A stretch of DNA of 64,000 bases from an uncultured Bryobacteraceae bacterium (GCA_938003835.1 CALKXJ010000006.1:1-64000); one strand, 5' to 3'. Positions 44,513-56,500 are shown, counted from the first letter of the stretch. Made by a program: numbers and translations. Notes: a model not told the origin generated them from the sequence alone.

Positions 44513-45612
44513 TGAAAAACGGATGCCAGCACGCGCAGGTAGCGGGCGGCACAGCGGGCCGGAGCGTGCTCCGCTCGAACATATTCAGCGGCCCGGCGGC
44601 CGATTTCGCGCCCCGCCTCGGGAAAGGCGGCGAGCCATGCCATGTATTCGAGCAACATCTCCTGCTCGGCCGGGCCCGCATCGACGCGCAGGCAGGCTGT
44701 CTCAGGCAGGCCCGCATTCTCCGGCCCCGCGCTCAGGATGACGGGCTTTCCCAGACCCATCAGGCGGATGGTGATGCCAGACGTTTCGCCCGCGGGCGGG
44801 TACCGGAGATTGAGCGCGACGTCGACGGCCGCTGCTGCGATCCAGAACTCCCGCGCCGGAAGATATCCCACTCGCAGGATGCCCGGTTCGGACCAGGCCG
44901 GCTCGAGCGCCCGTTCGAGCTCGGCGGAGGCGAACCGCCCGGCGACGAGCAGCGCTACGTCGTTCCGCTCGCGCCTCAGGCGGCGGAAGGCCCGCAGAAC
45001 GGTTTCGAGCCGCTTGCTCTCTCGCAGGTGGCCGAACACGCCGAACAGCGTTGCCGAGGGCGCGACGCCAAGCCCGGCGCGCCAGCGCGTCCACTCCCAG
45101 GCGGGCACCGGCTCCGGAGGCGCAAACAGGTGCGGGATCTCGACAACCCGCACCCCGGGCGCATGCTCGCGGGCCATGGCTGCCGCGGCCGGATTATGCA
45201 CGATGACCGTGCGGGCGCGCTCGGCGATGCGCCGCAGCATGGGGAAGCGGAAATAGAGAGGATGCTGGGCCGAGCGGGCGCGCTGTTGCCAAAGCTGTTC
45301 GGCCAGCTCAGCATACCAGGCGCCGTAGTTGTAGACGAACTCTTCGACGTAGGCGCGCCGGTCGAGCCGGCCGAGCAGGAAGTGGTGAAGCACCGCATCG
45401 TGCAGGACGATGACGCCGGACCGCACGAGCGCCCGCTCGTAAATCCGGCCGTGGAGCGCATTGTTGCCCAGATGATACAGCTCGACGTCGCAGGGCTTCT
45501 TCGGATTGCGCCGGACTTCCGCCGTCCGCGCCAGCTCTTGCGCCAGCGCCTCCGCATAATCGGCCACCCCGGTGGGCGCGGGCGGAAACGGGGCATGGAA
45601 GCCGATTCTCAA
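44509..45612 (-). CDS. Glycosyltransferase family 4-like protein
   Basis: 367 residues of GT-B type. The N-terminal loop is PPAPTGVADYAEALAQEL, the middle has LFGVFGHLRESKRLETVLRAF, and the C-terminal donor site reads AAVDVALNLRYPPAGETSGITIRLMGLGKPVI, with the EX7E-like arrangement relaxed. It probably transfers a sugar to an envelope or exopolysaccharide precursor. It overlaps the YggS gene by 4 bp (ATGA), so the two are translationally coupled. Confidence 0.85.
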   Translation of the reverse strand: MRIGFHAPFPPAPTGVADYAEALAQELARTAEVRRNPKKPCDVELYHLGNNALHGRIYERALVRSGVIVLHDAVLHHFLLGRLDRRAYVEEFVYNYGAWYAELAEQLWQQRARSAQHPLYFRFPMLRRIAERARTVIVHNPAAAAMAREHAPGVRVVEIPHLFAPPEPVPAWEWTRWRAGLGVAPSATLFGVFGHLRESKRLETVLRAFRRLRRERNDVALLVAGRFASAELERALEPAWSEPGILRVGYLPAREFWIAAAAVDVALNLRYPPAGETSGITIRLMGLGKPVILSAGPENAGLPETACLRVDAGPAEQEMLLEYMAWLAAFPEAGREIGRRAAEYVRAEHAPARCAARYLRVLASVFH

Positions 45613-46271
45613 GGCCGCGTCCGGGGGCCGAAGAGCGCCGTGCCGAGGCGGATATGCGTGGCCCCCTCTTCGATCGCCACTTCGAAGTCACCCGACATGC
45701 CCATGGAGAGGCAGGACAGGGAGAAGTCGGCAGCCAGCTCGCGCAGGCGCGCGAAGTACGGCCGGGCGCGTTCGGGATCCTCAAACCACGGCGGCATGGT
45801 CATCAGGCCGACGAGCTTGAGATTCGGCAAGCTTCGGACAAGCTTGACCAGCGCGCCGAGCTCCCCGGGCGGCACGCCGCTCTTGGTTTCCTCCTCCGAG
45901 AGGCGGACCTCGATCATTACCTCCAGGAGCCGCCCGCATTCGTTGAGGCGCCGCGCCAGCTTGGCCGTGTCCACGGTCTGGATCGAGTCGAACAACTCGG
46001 CGGCCCGCCGGGCCTTGTTCGATTGCAGGTGGCCCACCAGGTGGAAGCGCGCCCCGGCGAGGTCAGTCACTGCCGGGCGTTTCGCTTCGAACTCCTGCAC
46101 GTAATTCTCGCCGAAATCGCGCAGGCCGGCCTCATAGCCCTCTCGAATCACCGCGGCGGGGAAGGTCTTGGTGACGGCGACCAGGGTGATCTCCTCGCGG
46201 CGGCGCCCGGCGCGGGCCGCTGCCCGATGGATGCGCTCTTCGACCTGGAGGAGCCGCTCCTTGACGGTCAC
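45609..46271 (-). CDS. YggS-family PLP homeostasis protein
   Basis: 220 residues, single-domain alanine-racemase-like barrel. The PLP lysine is Lys35 in LVAVTKTFPA, FGENYVQEF follows, then FHLVGHLQSNK and the phosphate site CLSMGMSGDFEVAIEEGATHIRLGTALFG. Members bind pyridoxal phosphate and buffer its level rather than catalyse a reaction. The gene runs into the glycosyltransferase gene and follows the DUF6599-like gene by six bases. Confidence 0.93.
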   Translation of the reverse strand: MTVKERLLQVEERIHRAAARAGRRREEITLVAVTKTFPAAVIREGYEAGLRDFGENYVQEFEAKRPAVTDLAGARFHLVGHLQSNKARRAAELFDSIQTVDTAKLARRLNECGRLLEVMIEVRLSEEETKSGVPPGELGALVKLVRSLPNLKLVGLMTMPPWFEDPERARPYFARLRELAADFSLSCLSMGMSGDFEVAIEEGATHIRLGTALFGPRTRP

Positions 46272-46277
46272 CTCATG

Positions 46278-47120
46278 CTATTGTATGTGGCGCGCCAGCC
46301 GGCTCAAGCGCGCCGCGGCGTCGTCCCCTTCCTTCAGGCCCGCAAAACCGAACAGGTACCGGCCTTTGCGGGCTGCGCACATGCGTCCGAGCATCCGGTC
46401 CGTGCCGGCATAAGCCTCCTCGGCGATCTCGAGCGGGGTCGCCTCCCCCCAGCGCGCCTTGAGTTTCGCCAGCACGGCCGCGGCCGCTTCGGGGGAGTCC
46501 TCTGGAACCAGAAACGCCCGGCCGAACGCGTAGTTGGCCACGTAGCCGCGCCGCAGCAGCCGCAATCCGAGGACGCTTTGCGGAACCAGACGGACGGAGT
46601 CCGCTTCCAGCCCTTCGCGCGGGAACCAGCCGAGTGCGGCGGGAGGGTCGGTGACGCCCTCGAGACGCGCCTCCAGGTGGCGGGCGAAGGCCTCGAGCGT
46701 CTTGCGGTGATCCTTTTCCGGGCTGGCCGCCAGCTCGACATAGTAGCTGCCTTTGACGAAGGTGGCGCGCCGCTCCAGGATCTGGCCCGCCGCGCCGATC
46801 TTGGTCAGTTCGTGGTGCGGGTGGCGGTTGGCGCTGAAGATGCCGTAGGCAAGCTCGGGCGAAGCCATCTCGGAGATGTCGATCAGGATGGAATCTTCCC
46901 CCGACCGGCAGGTGACGCCGGTCATTCGTCGGAATTCATAGAGAAGATAGCCTTCGGCGTTGCCGTTCATGTACTCGAACAGCGTATCCGGGACAAACGA
47001 GCGGACCTCGCCCTCCTGCGTGAAACCGGGAACGGCCGTGCAGTCGATCGCCGGAGGCCAGGCGCCCGGCAGGGCGACGGCGAGAAGCAGGGCCGGCCAA
47101 AGGCGCCGAATCGGCCTCAT
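46278..47120 (-). CDS. DUF6599-like exported protein
   Basis: 280 residues with a signal peptide (ending AWPPA). Family-like segments are VRSFVPDTLFEYMNGNAEGYLLYEFRRM, ILIDISEMASPELAYGIFSAN and RRATFVKGSYYVEL. The function is unknown. AGGAGG precedes the ATG at 47120 by seven bases; an open frame further upstream is a shadow inside the reductase gene. Its start overlaps the stop of the aldo/keto reductase gene (ATGA), so the two probably act together. Confidence 0.75.
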   Translation of the reverse strand: MRPIRRLWPALLLAVALPGAWPPAIDCTAVPGFTQEGEVRSFVPDTLFEYMNGNAEGYLLYEFRRMTGVTCRSGEDSILIDISEMASPELAYGIFSANRHPHHELTKIGAAGQILERRATFVKGSYYVELAASPEKDHRKTLEAFARHLEARLEGVTDPPAALGWFPREGLEADSVRLVPQSVLGLRLLRRGYVANYAFGRAFLVPEDSPEAAAAVLAKLKARWGEATPLEIAEEAYAGTDRMLGRMCAARKGRYLFGFAGLKEGDDAAARLSRLARHIQ

Positions 47121-48241
47121 GAGAAGACCTCCTGGGCGCGCTGGAGACGTTCGGCCACCAGCACACCGTTCGGGCACCGCACGGCGCAGGCGGCGCAGTC
47201 GCTGCATCGCAGCGCGCGCACCTGTTCCGGCAGGCGGAGGTAGCTCTCCCGCGCCAGCCGGAACTGCCCGTAGCCGTCCAGATACATGAGAGCCCGCAAG
47301 ATCTCCGGCACCGGCAGCCCCCTGGGACACTCGCCCTCGCAGGCGCCGCAGGCGCGGCAGTAGTAAGGACGGATGCGCTCGGCTTCGGCAGCGAGTAGCC
47401 GCCGGTCCTCTTCGGTGAACGCCTCGCTCATGGCCCGCATGTTCTCCTCGAGCTGGTCCAGATCCGCCATGCTGGGAATCGCCGTGTCCACTTCCGGATT
47501 GCGGAGCACCCACTTGAGCGCCGCGAGCATTTTCTTGCTTTCAGGCTGAAACTTCTCCCGGAGCGGCTTTCCGGGCAGGTAGCGCCACAGCCCCCCTCCC
47601 ATCACCTTCATCGCCACGATGGCCTTGCCCGCCTTGCGCGCCTGGCGGATCGCGCGTCCCATCTCCTCGCCCATCGTGTAGTTGTAAGAGGTCAGGATCA
47701 CGTCGATCTCGGGATTCGCGGCCAGAGCGGGGATCAGGCCGGTCATGTTGCTGTGGGTGCTGACGCCGGCAAACCGCACCTTGCCTTGCTTTTTGGCAGT
47801 GTTGAGCGCTTCCAGTAACTCGTCGGTGATCTGGCTGGGACGGCTCTTGGAGTGCAGATACCAGATGTCGATATAATCGGTGCCCAGCTCGCGCAGGCTG
47901 GTTTCCAATTCCGCCATCGCCTCGCCCTTGCCGGCGGCGTGTGTTTTCGTGCCGATGAGCACGCTCTTGCGCCGCCCCTTGAGCGCGGCGCCGACCAGGC
48001 GTTCGTTGTTTCCGCCCTGATAACTGCGAGCGGTATCGAAGTAATTGATGCCAAGCTCGGCCGCTTTCTCGAGCACCGCCGGATCGGAGGTGATGAGGCA
48101 GCCGAAGCCGACCTCGCTGACCTTGAGCCCCGTGCTGCCCAGGGCGCGATACCGGACAGGCGGAGTGGTGGCGGTTGTCCCGAGGACGGGCCAGGCGAGC
48201 CCGGCGCCGAGGAAACTGCGGCGCGATGCCTCAAATGCCAT
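47117..48241 (-). CDS. Tat-exported aldo/keto reductase with a 2x[4Fe-4S] ferredoxin tail
   Basis: 374 residues. The start at 48241 follows AGGAGGC and opens with a Tat signal (FEASRRSFLGAGLAW). The AKR catalytic set is visible: NYFDTARSYQ (Asp, Tyr), LIGTKTH (Lys) and IDIWYLHSKS (His). Two cluster motifs end the protein: CRACGACEGECPRG and CSDCAACAVRCPNG. The pairing suggests the reductase exchanges electrons with iron-sulfur partners outside the cytoplasm instead of, or besides, using NADPH. Confidence 0.92.
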   Translation of the reverse strand: MAFEASRRSFLGAGLAWPVLGTTATTPPVRYRALGSTGLKVSEVGFGCLITSDPAVLEKAAELGINYFDTARSYQGGNNERLVGAALKGRRKSVLIGTKTHAAGKGEAMAELETSLRELGTDYIDIWYLHSKSRPSQITDELLEALNTAKKQGKVRFAGVSTHSNMTGLIPALAANPEIDVILTSYNYTMGEEMGRAIRQARKAGKAIVAMKVMGGGLWRYLPGKPLREKFQPESKKMLAALKWVLRNPEVDTAIPSMADLDQLEENMRAMSEAFTEEDRRLLAAEAERIRPYYCRACGACEGECPRGLPVPEILRALMYLDGYGQFRLARESYLRLPEQVRALRCSDCAACAVRCPNGVLVAERLQRAQEVFS

Positions 48242-48342
48242 GACGCCTCCTTGCCTCACTGTATCGCAGAATCGGGTGCGCTTATCAGCGAAAGCGGTCC
48301 GGTTGCCCGATGGGTTGCGAGCGGCCGCGCTACCATCGAAGT

Positions 48343-49332
48343 ATGCGGGGCAAGTGGATCCTCGCCTCGGGGGTGGCGATCCTGCTCGGCGCCGCGCTCG
48401 GCGGAATCACGCTGTTGTGGAAGGGCCGCGCCGACAGCTCCGCCCAGCCGGCCGGGGCGCCGGCGGCCGCAGCGGAGGAGATCAGCCTGACCGGCCTCGT
48501 CCGCGCGCAGCATGTAGTCGGTCTGGCGGCGCCGATCGAAGGGACCCTGTTTCATGTGCTGGTCGCCCCGGGCGAGGAGGTGCACGAAGGCCAGCTCCTG
48601 GCGCAGATCCGGAACACGGCGCTCGAAGACGAGCTCAAGGCTGCCGGCGAGGAGGTCCGGCGCCTGGAGGACCGCCTCAAGAATCTCGAAACCGCCTTCC
48701 TGGCCGCGCGCCTGGAGGCCTCACGCGCCAATGCCGACTTCAGCCGCGCCCAGTCGGAATTCTTTCAGGCGGAAAAGGCCGCGCTCCGCCAGCAGGTTCT
48801 TTATCGCGAGGGCGCGACGCCCCGCCGCGTCTGGGAGGCCGTCCAGGCCGAGTTCAGGGCTAAGGAGGAGGAGTACGAGATCCGGCGCCAGGCGGTGCAG
48901 GCGGCCGAGGAACGCGTCTCCCAGCTGCTGAACGAAACCGAGACGGTGCGCCAGGCGCTCCAGGAGGCGAAAGACCGCATGGAGCTGGCCAGCTCGGACC
49001 TGCTCGCCACCGACGTGGTCTCGCCGGCCAACGGCATCCTCACGGCGCTTTCGGCCAAGGCCGGCGAGGAGGTGCATCCGGAAGCGGGGGATCTGTTTCA
49101 GATCGCCGTCGACCTGACGCGGATGGAAGTCGTCCTCAAGCCGGAGCCGCCATTGCGCGAGAGGATCCGGCCGGGCCAGGCGGCGAGCGTGCATGTGGCG
49201 GAAGCGCCGGGCGAGGTCTTCGCCGGTTCGGTGCGCCAGGTGGGCGAGCAAGGCGTCATCGTCGAGTTCACCTCCCCGGCGCCCGTCGTCCGACCCGGCC
49301 AGAGCGCGCACGTTCGCATCAAGCTACCATAG
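48343..49332 (+). CDS. HlyD/RND-type membrane fusion protein
   Basis: 329 residues. One membrane helix (about 5-26) is followed by a lipoyl half (EGTLFHVLVAPGEEVHEGQLLAQI), a long helical hairpin (about 85-215), the second lipoyl half (TDVVSPANGILTALSAKAGEEVHPEAGDLF) and a beta-barrel. The start was set at 48343; an upstream ATG at 48310 would add 11 residues and no signal. No transporter gene is next to it. It stands 15 bp before the fumarase gene, which is probably accidental. Confidence 0.85.
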   Translation: MRGKWILASGVAILLGAALGGITLLWKGRADSSAQPAGAPAAAAEEISLTGLVRAQHVVGLAAPIEGTLFHVLVAPGEEVHEGQLLAQIRNTALEDELKAAGEEVRRLEDRLKNLETAFLAARLEASRANADFSRAQSEFFQAEKAALRQQVLYREGATPRRVWEAVQAEFRAKEEEYEIRRQAVQAAEERVSQLLNETETVRQALQEAKDRMELASSDLLATDVVSPANGILTALSAKAGEEVHPEAGDLFQIAVDLTRMEVVLKPEPPLRERIRPGQAASVHVAEAPGEVFAGSVRQVGEQGVIVEFTSPAPVVRPGQSAHVRIKLP

Positions 49333-49347
49333 TCCTGCGAGGTCATC

Positions 49348-50858
<1,511 letters not shown>

Positions 50859-50862
<4 letters not shown>

Positions 50863-50885
50863 CTGGCGCGCAGCTTTGCTAAAAT
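50859..50885 (+). promoter_or_regulatory. Possible promoter of tRNA-Phe
   Basis: TTGACT and TAAAAT are separated by only 15 bases, 11 bases before the tRNA. The boxes fit but the spacing is short. Confidence 0.35.
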
Positions 50886-50896
50886 AAGGGTGCTCC

Positions 50897-50972
50897 GGCC
50901 AGGTAGCTCAGGTGGTAGAGCGCAGCCCTGAAAAGGCTGGCGTCGGCGGTTCGAGTCCGTCCCTGGCCACCA
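50897..50972 (+). tRNA. tRNA-Phe (anticodon GAA), CCA encoded
   Basis: A 76-nt tRNA: acceptor stem GGCCAGG/CCTGGCC, anticodon arm CAGCC-CTGAAAA-GGCTG giving GAA, T-arm GGTTCGAGTCC and encoded CCA. It follows the fumarase gene by about 35 bases. Confidence 0.95.
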
Positions 50973-51016
50973 CTGCTGCCCTTCGCTTTCCGCCTCGTCA
51001 GCATCCGGGTCAGCCC

Positions 51017-51397
51017 TCAGCGAGTGTCTGATGCCGGGCGCCGTTGACGCCGCCGGGCCGCCCGGGCCCGCTCCGCCTTGCGCACGCGCGCCTCGTCCAT
51101 GCCGAAGTAGTGGGCTACCTCGTGCCATACTGTATCTTCGACCAGTTTTTCGAGATGAGCCGGGCTGCGCGCCAGGCGTTCGTGCGGGCGCTGGTAAATG
51201 ACGATCCGATCCGGGAAGCGAAAACTCTCGCTGACACTGCGCTCGGTCAGCGGGCGGCCGTGGTAGAGCCCCAGCAGGTTCGGATCCGGCCCCTGAGGCT
51301 CGACGACGAAGACGACGTTTTCCAGGCGCCGGCGGAAGCGCGCCGGAATGCGGGCCACGGCGCGTTCCACCAGGCGGTCGAACTCCTGCGGGCTCAT
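51017..51397 (-). CDS. Minimal zincin-type metallopeptidase
   Basis: 126 residues of the short PF06262 family. The zinc site is TVWHEVAHYFGMDE: His92, Glu93, His96, with the aspartate of the GMDE tail (Asp101) as third ligand. LVERAVARIPARF opens the protein and the basic C-terminus (ERARAARRRQRR) is probably disordered. It lacks a signal peptide, so it is cytoplasmic. The substrate is unknown. It is divergent from the cytidylate kinase gene. Confidence 0.88.
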   Translation of the reverse strand: MSPQEFDRLVERAVARIPARFRRRLENVVFVVEPQGPDPNLLGLYHGRPLTERSVSESFRFPDRIVIYQRPHERLARSPAHLEKLVEDTVWHEVAHYFGMDEARVRKAERARAARRRQRRPASDTR

Positions 51398-51429
51398 GAG
51401 CTCTTTTCACATTGTAAAGACGCACTGCA

Positions 51430-52143
51430 ATGCAAATTCCGGATGGCGGCGGAGCATTCCGGGGTCTGATCATCACCATTGACGGTCCGGCCGGTGCAGG
51501 CAAGAGCACCATCGCCCGGAGACTGGCTGCCCGGTTCGGGCTCTTGAATATCGACAGCGGCGCCATGTACCGGGCGGTGGCGCTCTGGGCTTTGCGCGAA
51601 GGTGTGAGCCTGGAAGACGAGGCGCGGCTGGAAGAGCTGGCGCGCCGGGCCGAAATCCGCCTGGAAAACAACCCCCCGCGCATCCTGCTCAACGGCGAGG
51701 ATGTTTCCGAAGCCATTCGCGCGCCGGAGATCTCCGAGGCCGCCTCCCGGATCTCGGCCCTTCCGCGAGTCCGCCGTGCCCTGGTCGAAAAACAGCGCCG
51801 GCTGGGTGAGCGTGGCGGGGTCGTTATGGAGGGGCGCGACATAGGCTCCGTGGTCTTCCCCGACGCTCCGCTGAAGATTTACCTTGACGCCAGCCTTCGG
51901 GTGCGGGCCGAACGGCGCCTCGCCGAGCTGCGCCAGAAAGGCTCGGATGTGTCTTTCGAGGAGGTGGAGCGCGAGATGCGCCAGCGCGACCTTCGCGACA
52001 GCACTCGCGCAGATTCTCCCCTGGTCTGCCCGCCTGGCGCCGTCGTGGTCGACTCGACAAACCTGACGCCCGAGGAGGTCGAGGAGGCTATCGTAGCTTT
52101 GGTGCGCCGGCTCGAGGCGCACGGGAAGGAAGTATCACCGTGA
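51430..52143 (+). CDS. cmk: Cytidylate kinase
   Basis: 237 residues. The P-loop is DGPAGAGKST (about 18-27), the CMP-binding part is LNIDSGAMYRAVAL, and MEGRDIGSVVFPDAPLKIYLDASLRVRAERR is the typical mid-region. DLRDSTRADSPL carries the late arginine and aspartate. It phosphorylates CMP and dCMP for nucleotide pools. The ribosome site is weak. It overlaps the aspartate kinase start by four bases (GTGA). Confidence 0.93.
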   Translation: MQIPDGGGAFRGLIITIDGPAGAGKSTIARRLAARFGLLNIDSGAMYRAVALWALREGVSLEDEARLEELARRAEIRLENNPPRILLNGEDVSEAIRAPEISEAASRISALPRVRRALVEKQRRLGERGGVVMEGRDIGSVVFPDAPLKIYLDASLRVRAERRLAELRQKGSDVSFEEVEREMRQRDLRDSTRADSPLVCPPGAVVVDSTNLTPEEVEEAIVALVRRLEAHGKEVSP

Positions 52144-53564
52144 AGGATCTGCTGATTATGAAATTCGGCGGCACCAGCATGGGCTCCGCCGAGCGCATTC
52201 GCGTAGCGGCCCGGATCGCCGCCGAAGAGAAAGCGCGGCGCCCGGTGGCCGTGGTCGTTTCGGCGATGTCGGGCGTCACCGACCTGCTGATCGACACGCT
52301 CCGGCACGCCGAGGTGGGTGACCGCGAGGGCATGGAGGTGAAGCTGCGGCAGCTCGAGGAAAAGCACCTGGAGACCTGCCGGGAGCTGATCCCGGCGGGC
52401 GAGCGGGCGGCGACGCTGGCGGCCATCGAGAACAAGATCGCCGATTTCCGGCGCATTGCCCGCGGCATGCTCATGCTGGGCGAGCGCCCGCCGCGCTCGG
52501 TGGACGAGGGCATCGCCGTCGGCGAGCATCTCTCCTCGCTGTTGATGGCCGCCTATCTCCGCTCCCAGGGCATACCGGCCGAGGCGGTCAACTGTGCCGA
52601 AATCATCGTGACCGATTCGGTCTTCGGCAGTGCCTCACCGCTGCTTGAGCCGACGCGCGAACGGGCGCGGACCCGGCTGCTGCCGATGATCGAGGCCGGC
52701 TCACTGCCCGTGGCAACCGGCTTCAACGGCGCCACGGTAGACGGCCACCCGACGACGCTCGGCCGCGGCGGCTCCGACTACAGCGCCTCGATTCTGGCCT
52801 TCGCGCTCGATGCGGCCGAGCTTTGGATCTGGACCGACGTCGACGGCATCATGACCGCCGACCCGCGAATCGTGCCCGAGGCCGCCGTGCTCTCCGAAAT
52901 CACTTACCGGGAGGCGGCGGAGCTCGCCTACAACGGCGCCAAGGTGCTCCATCCCCGAACGCTCGCCCCGCTCATCGAGAAGGGAATCCCGGTCTGGAGC
53001 AAAAACAGCTTCGCGCCAGAGAAGCCCGGAACGCGCATTGCGGCGAAGATCGACGGGGCCGGCGGGGCGCGCGCGGTCACTTCGATGGCAAAGGTGGCGC
53101 TGGTGTCGGTGGAGCCGGCGAGCGCCGCCATCTCGGGCGCGCATGTCATGGCGCGGGCGCTCGACGCCCTGGCCAGCACGAACACCGAGGTGCTGGCCTT
53201 CTCGAGCTCGAGCTACCAGCAGAGCTTCTGTTTCCTGATCCGAAAAGAGGACCTGACGCCGGCGCTCGAGGCCATCGAGACGGCGCTGCGCCTGGAGCTG
53301 GCTCACGGCTACCTCAAGCCGATCGCCGTGGACGAGAACGTCGGGCTGCTCGCCGTTGTCGGCGAAGGCATGCGCGGCACCCCGGGCATCGCCGGGCAGG
53401 TCTTCACCGCCATCTCGCGCGAGCAGGTCAACATCATCGCCATCGCCCAAGGCTCGAGCGAGCTCACCATCGCCATCGTCGTGCACAAGGACGGCCTTGA
53501 GAAGGCCGTGCGAGCCGTCCACGCCGAGTGCCGCATGGCGGAAAAGGCCGCCGCAGCGCGCTAA
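52140..53564 (+). CDS. Aspartate kinase
   Basis: 474 residues. The kinase fold opens MKFGGTSMGSAERI; GRGGSDYSASILA and WTDVDGIMTADPRIVPEA are the catalytic and aspartate-binding segments; two ACT domains end the chain (about 320-395 and 400-470). It makes aspartyl phosphate, the first step to lysine, threonine and methionine. No fused homoserine dehydrogenase is present. It starts with GTG inside the cmk stop. The last bases overlap the convergent subtilase-like gene. Confidence 0.93.
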   Translation: MKDLLIMKFGGTSMGSAERIRVAARIAAEEKARRPVAVVVSAMSGVTDLLIDTLRHAEVGDREGMEVKLRQLEEKHLETCRELIPAGERAATLAAIENKIADFRRIARGMLMLGERPPRSVDEGIAVGEHLSSLLMAAYLRSQGIPAEAVNCAEIIVTDSVFGSASPLLEPTRERARTRLLPMIEAGSLPVATGFNGATVDGHPTTLGRGGSDYSASILAFALDAAELWIWTDVDGIMTADPRIVPEAAVLSEITYREAAELAYNGAKVLHPRTLAPLIEKGIPVWSKNSFAPEKPGTRIAAKIDGAGGARAVTSMAKVALVSVEPASAAISGAHVMARALDALASTNTEVLAFSSSSYQQSFCFLIRKEDLTPALEAIETALRLELAHGYLKPIAVDENVGLLAVVGEGMRGTPGIAGQVFTAISREQVNIIAIAQGSSELTIAIVVHKDGLEKAVRAVHAECRMAEKAAAAR

Positions 53565-56500
53565 GGGGCAACCGGAAGTCGGCCTTGCGACCGGATGCGG
53601 GCCGAGCCGCCCACCTGAAGATCCACCGTGTGCTCACCCGCTTCCAGCGCAGCCGGGACGCGGAGGTTGATCTGGTAGAGTCCCGGGCTCACCAGTCCCG
53701 CCCAGAGAACCGCCGCTTCTCGCTCGCCAATCCAGACGCGAACCTCGTCGCGCACAGTGGCCGGCGAGGCCAGAGTCCGGCCGGATGGCGCTGGTGGGTC
53801 GGTATTCGTGCCCAGTCCTGTGACGTAGAGCTGGAGGACATCCCCACTGCGCGCCGGCCGCGTCAGATAACCGGCAAAGGCGTTTTCCGGCGCCACCAAA
53901 ACATAATCGGCATTGTGCAGCGCTGCGACGAAAAGCCGCTCGCCCGCTTGGAAGGTGAAGACGGCGGGGGCCCAACGTCGGCGCACCCCGGTGGCTCTGC
54001 TCCGGCCGGCGGGGGTGATGACCTCTACTTCGACTTCTCCTTCGGCGTCATCGTCCGGCGCCTGGACGTTCAACTGAGTCGGACTGACGTAATAGATCGC
54101 GGCCGGCCGGCCGCCGATATTGACCCGGACACCGTCCAGTTCGACGGGCAGGCGATCCCCCACGATCTCTTCAGCCCGCCAGATCCGCGGATCGCCGCTG
54201 GCTAAGCGAACGCCTTTGATCGCCACCCAAGCGCCGGGGGCGAACTCCGGCAGGAAGCTGCCGTCGCTTAAGACCTCGGTAACGACAGGCGCCGTCGAGG
54301 GTAGCCCGATCAGTTGAACGACCACAACCAGCGACTGCGAGACGGCGCCGGCGGCCGAGAAGGTGACCGTGCCGATGTTGCGCTGAGCGGCCAGCAGACC
54401 CGGCAAAATCGTGATTTCGACGTTGCTCGGGGCGGAGCCGTCCGCGGTGGAAAGGCGCAGCCACGGCTGATTGCTGGCGGCGCGCCAAGCCAAGGCTCCC
54501 GTTCCGGCGTTCGAGATCCTCACCTGTCGGCGGATCGGCGCATCCTCCGCGCGGGCCTCCAAGGAAAGTCTGCTCGGATCGAGATGGAATACCGGGCCCG
54601 TGTCCGCGCCGGCGGCCACCGCCGTCAATGCCACGGCCGTGCTCGCGGTGAAGCTCTCCTCAAACGCGGTCGCCGAAACGGTCGCGCGCCCGTTAAACGG
54701 GCCTGCGGCGGCCGGGGCACGAACGCTCCAGGAGGCCTGCGCCGACTGGCCTGCGGGTATCTCGCCGAGGTTGATCTCCGTAGTGGTGGAACCGACCGGC
54801 AGCTCGAGCGACACCCGCACCCCGCCGGCCGGCAGCTCGCCGGTGTTGCGCACTGTACAGCTCAACGTGAAGTTTACTCCGACCGGTACGCGGGCGGGCG
54901 GCGCGCAACTGACGGTGAGAGACGGCCCGGAAACCGCCCGGAAACCAGGTTCGGAGACGGCAAGTGCGAACGGCTCAATGTTGCGGCATGGGGAACCTTT
55001 ATAGCGAACCTTTAGAAGCACAGCACCGGTGGCGCTTGTCGAGACCCGTTCGACACTGTCGATCGTGCCGATCGATGCGGCCAGTAGGCCGCCACTCTCC
55101 CGGTAGGCGCTCAGATCGAGATCCGCCAGACAACCAGCTAACGGGCGATCGTGTTCCGCGGGAGTCGGGTAGGCGGCTATGGCCCGCTGCCAGGCCAGGG
55201 TTGCCGTGAACCGACCTCGGGCCGATCCCAGGTAAAACAGCGCGCGATTGTGGGGGATGCGCTCGCCGATCACCTGCTCACGCTCGGCATAGGCCCGCTC
55301 CAGATCCACCGCACCCCAGCCCCAGTCCTCCCGCCACGTCTCGACGCCCCGGGCGGTGTTGATCAGCAGGGCCTTGAGCGCCAGCGGGTCGCGCACGCCA
55401 GCCTGTCGCAACAGGGCTCCGGCGCCGGCCAAAGCAGCCGCTGCGCTTGCGGTTGCCGTTGGAATTTCCCGCATCCCGTCCGAGTCATGACGAGCGAACC
55501 AAAAACCGGTGCCTGGAGCGGCTACGTCGGGCTTACGCCGACCATCGGATGCCGGCCCGCGCGCGCTGTAACGCGAGACCTCGTCGTCGCCTCGGTCCGC
55601 GGTTCCCTTGGTATTGATCGCCGCCGTGGTAAGCAGGCTCGCCTGGCCCCCTTCCCAATCGAGGACTTCCCGGGTTCGGCTCGGCTGGGACAGGCGACTT
55701 TCCTCGAGCACCGATCCCGAACGGACCGGCATAAAGATCCCGGAACTGGCCGCGAAGTACTCCAGGAACGAAAAAGGAAGCGCGTAGACCACCTTTACAT
55801 CGGGCCGATGCCGAACCAGCCATTCGAAAGCCTCCAGGAGATCCTGGAAATTTAGGCTGATTTCCAGGCGCTCGTCAGATTGCCAGAGATGCCCGCATTT
55901 AAGCACCAGCAGGCCGCTTACGCCCCAAGCGACTCCTTTATACTGCTCCCACCCTCCCGGAGCGCCCTGTCCGGCGATCAGCGAGGCAACGGCAGTTCCC
56001 GAGCCCACGCGATCGACTTGCCAGTCCAAAACGTCGCGAAAGCCTGGATCCCTGGAACCTCGCGTGAGGAACGTCCTGCCTTCCACCTGCAAGCCGCGAA
56101 ACATCGGATGGCCGACATTGACGCCGCTATCGAGAATAGCGACCCACTCGCCGCGGCCGATCAGGCCCCGTTGCCAAAGTGGACCGGCGCCCATGCTGAG
56201 GCCGGCCGGATCACGTGGGGTGGTTTGTGTGTGCTCTGCGGCGGAGAGGCGGCCCGCGCCGAGCCTCTCCCGCGGAGGCTCCTCAACCGGCGCGGTTTCC
56301 AGCTTCACCGGCGGGGGTTCTCTATGGACCTTCGCCACCAGGGGGTGACGCGCGAGGACTTCGCCAGGCTCTTCGGCAAGCTCGGCCACAAGCAGGTTCC
56401 ACAGGCTGTACTTTTTCACGACCTTGCCGCCAAGCTTCTCCACGAGGCTACTGACGGCCTCTTGTTCCGGGCGGATCTGCCGTTCGATCTCGCCGAAGGC

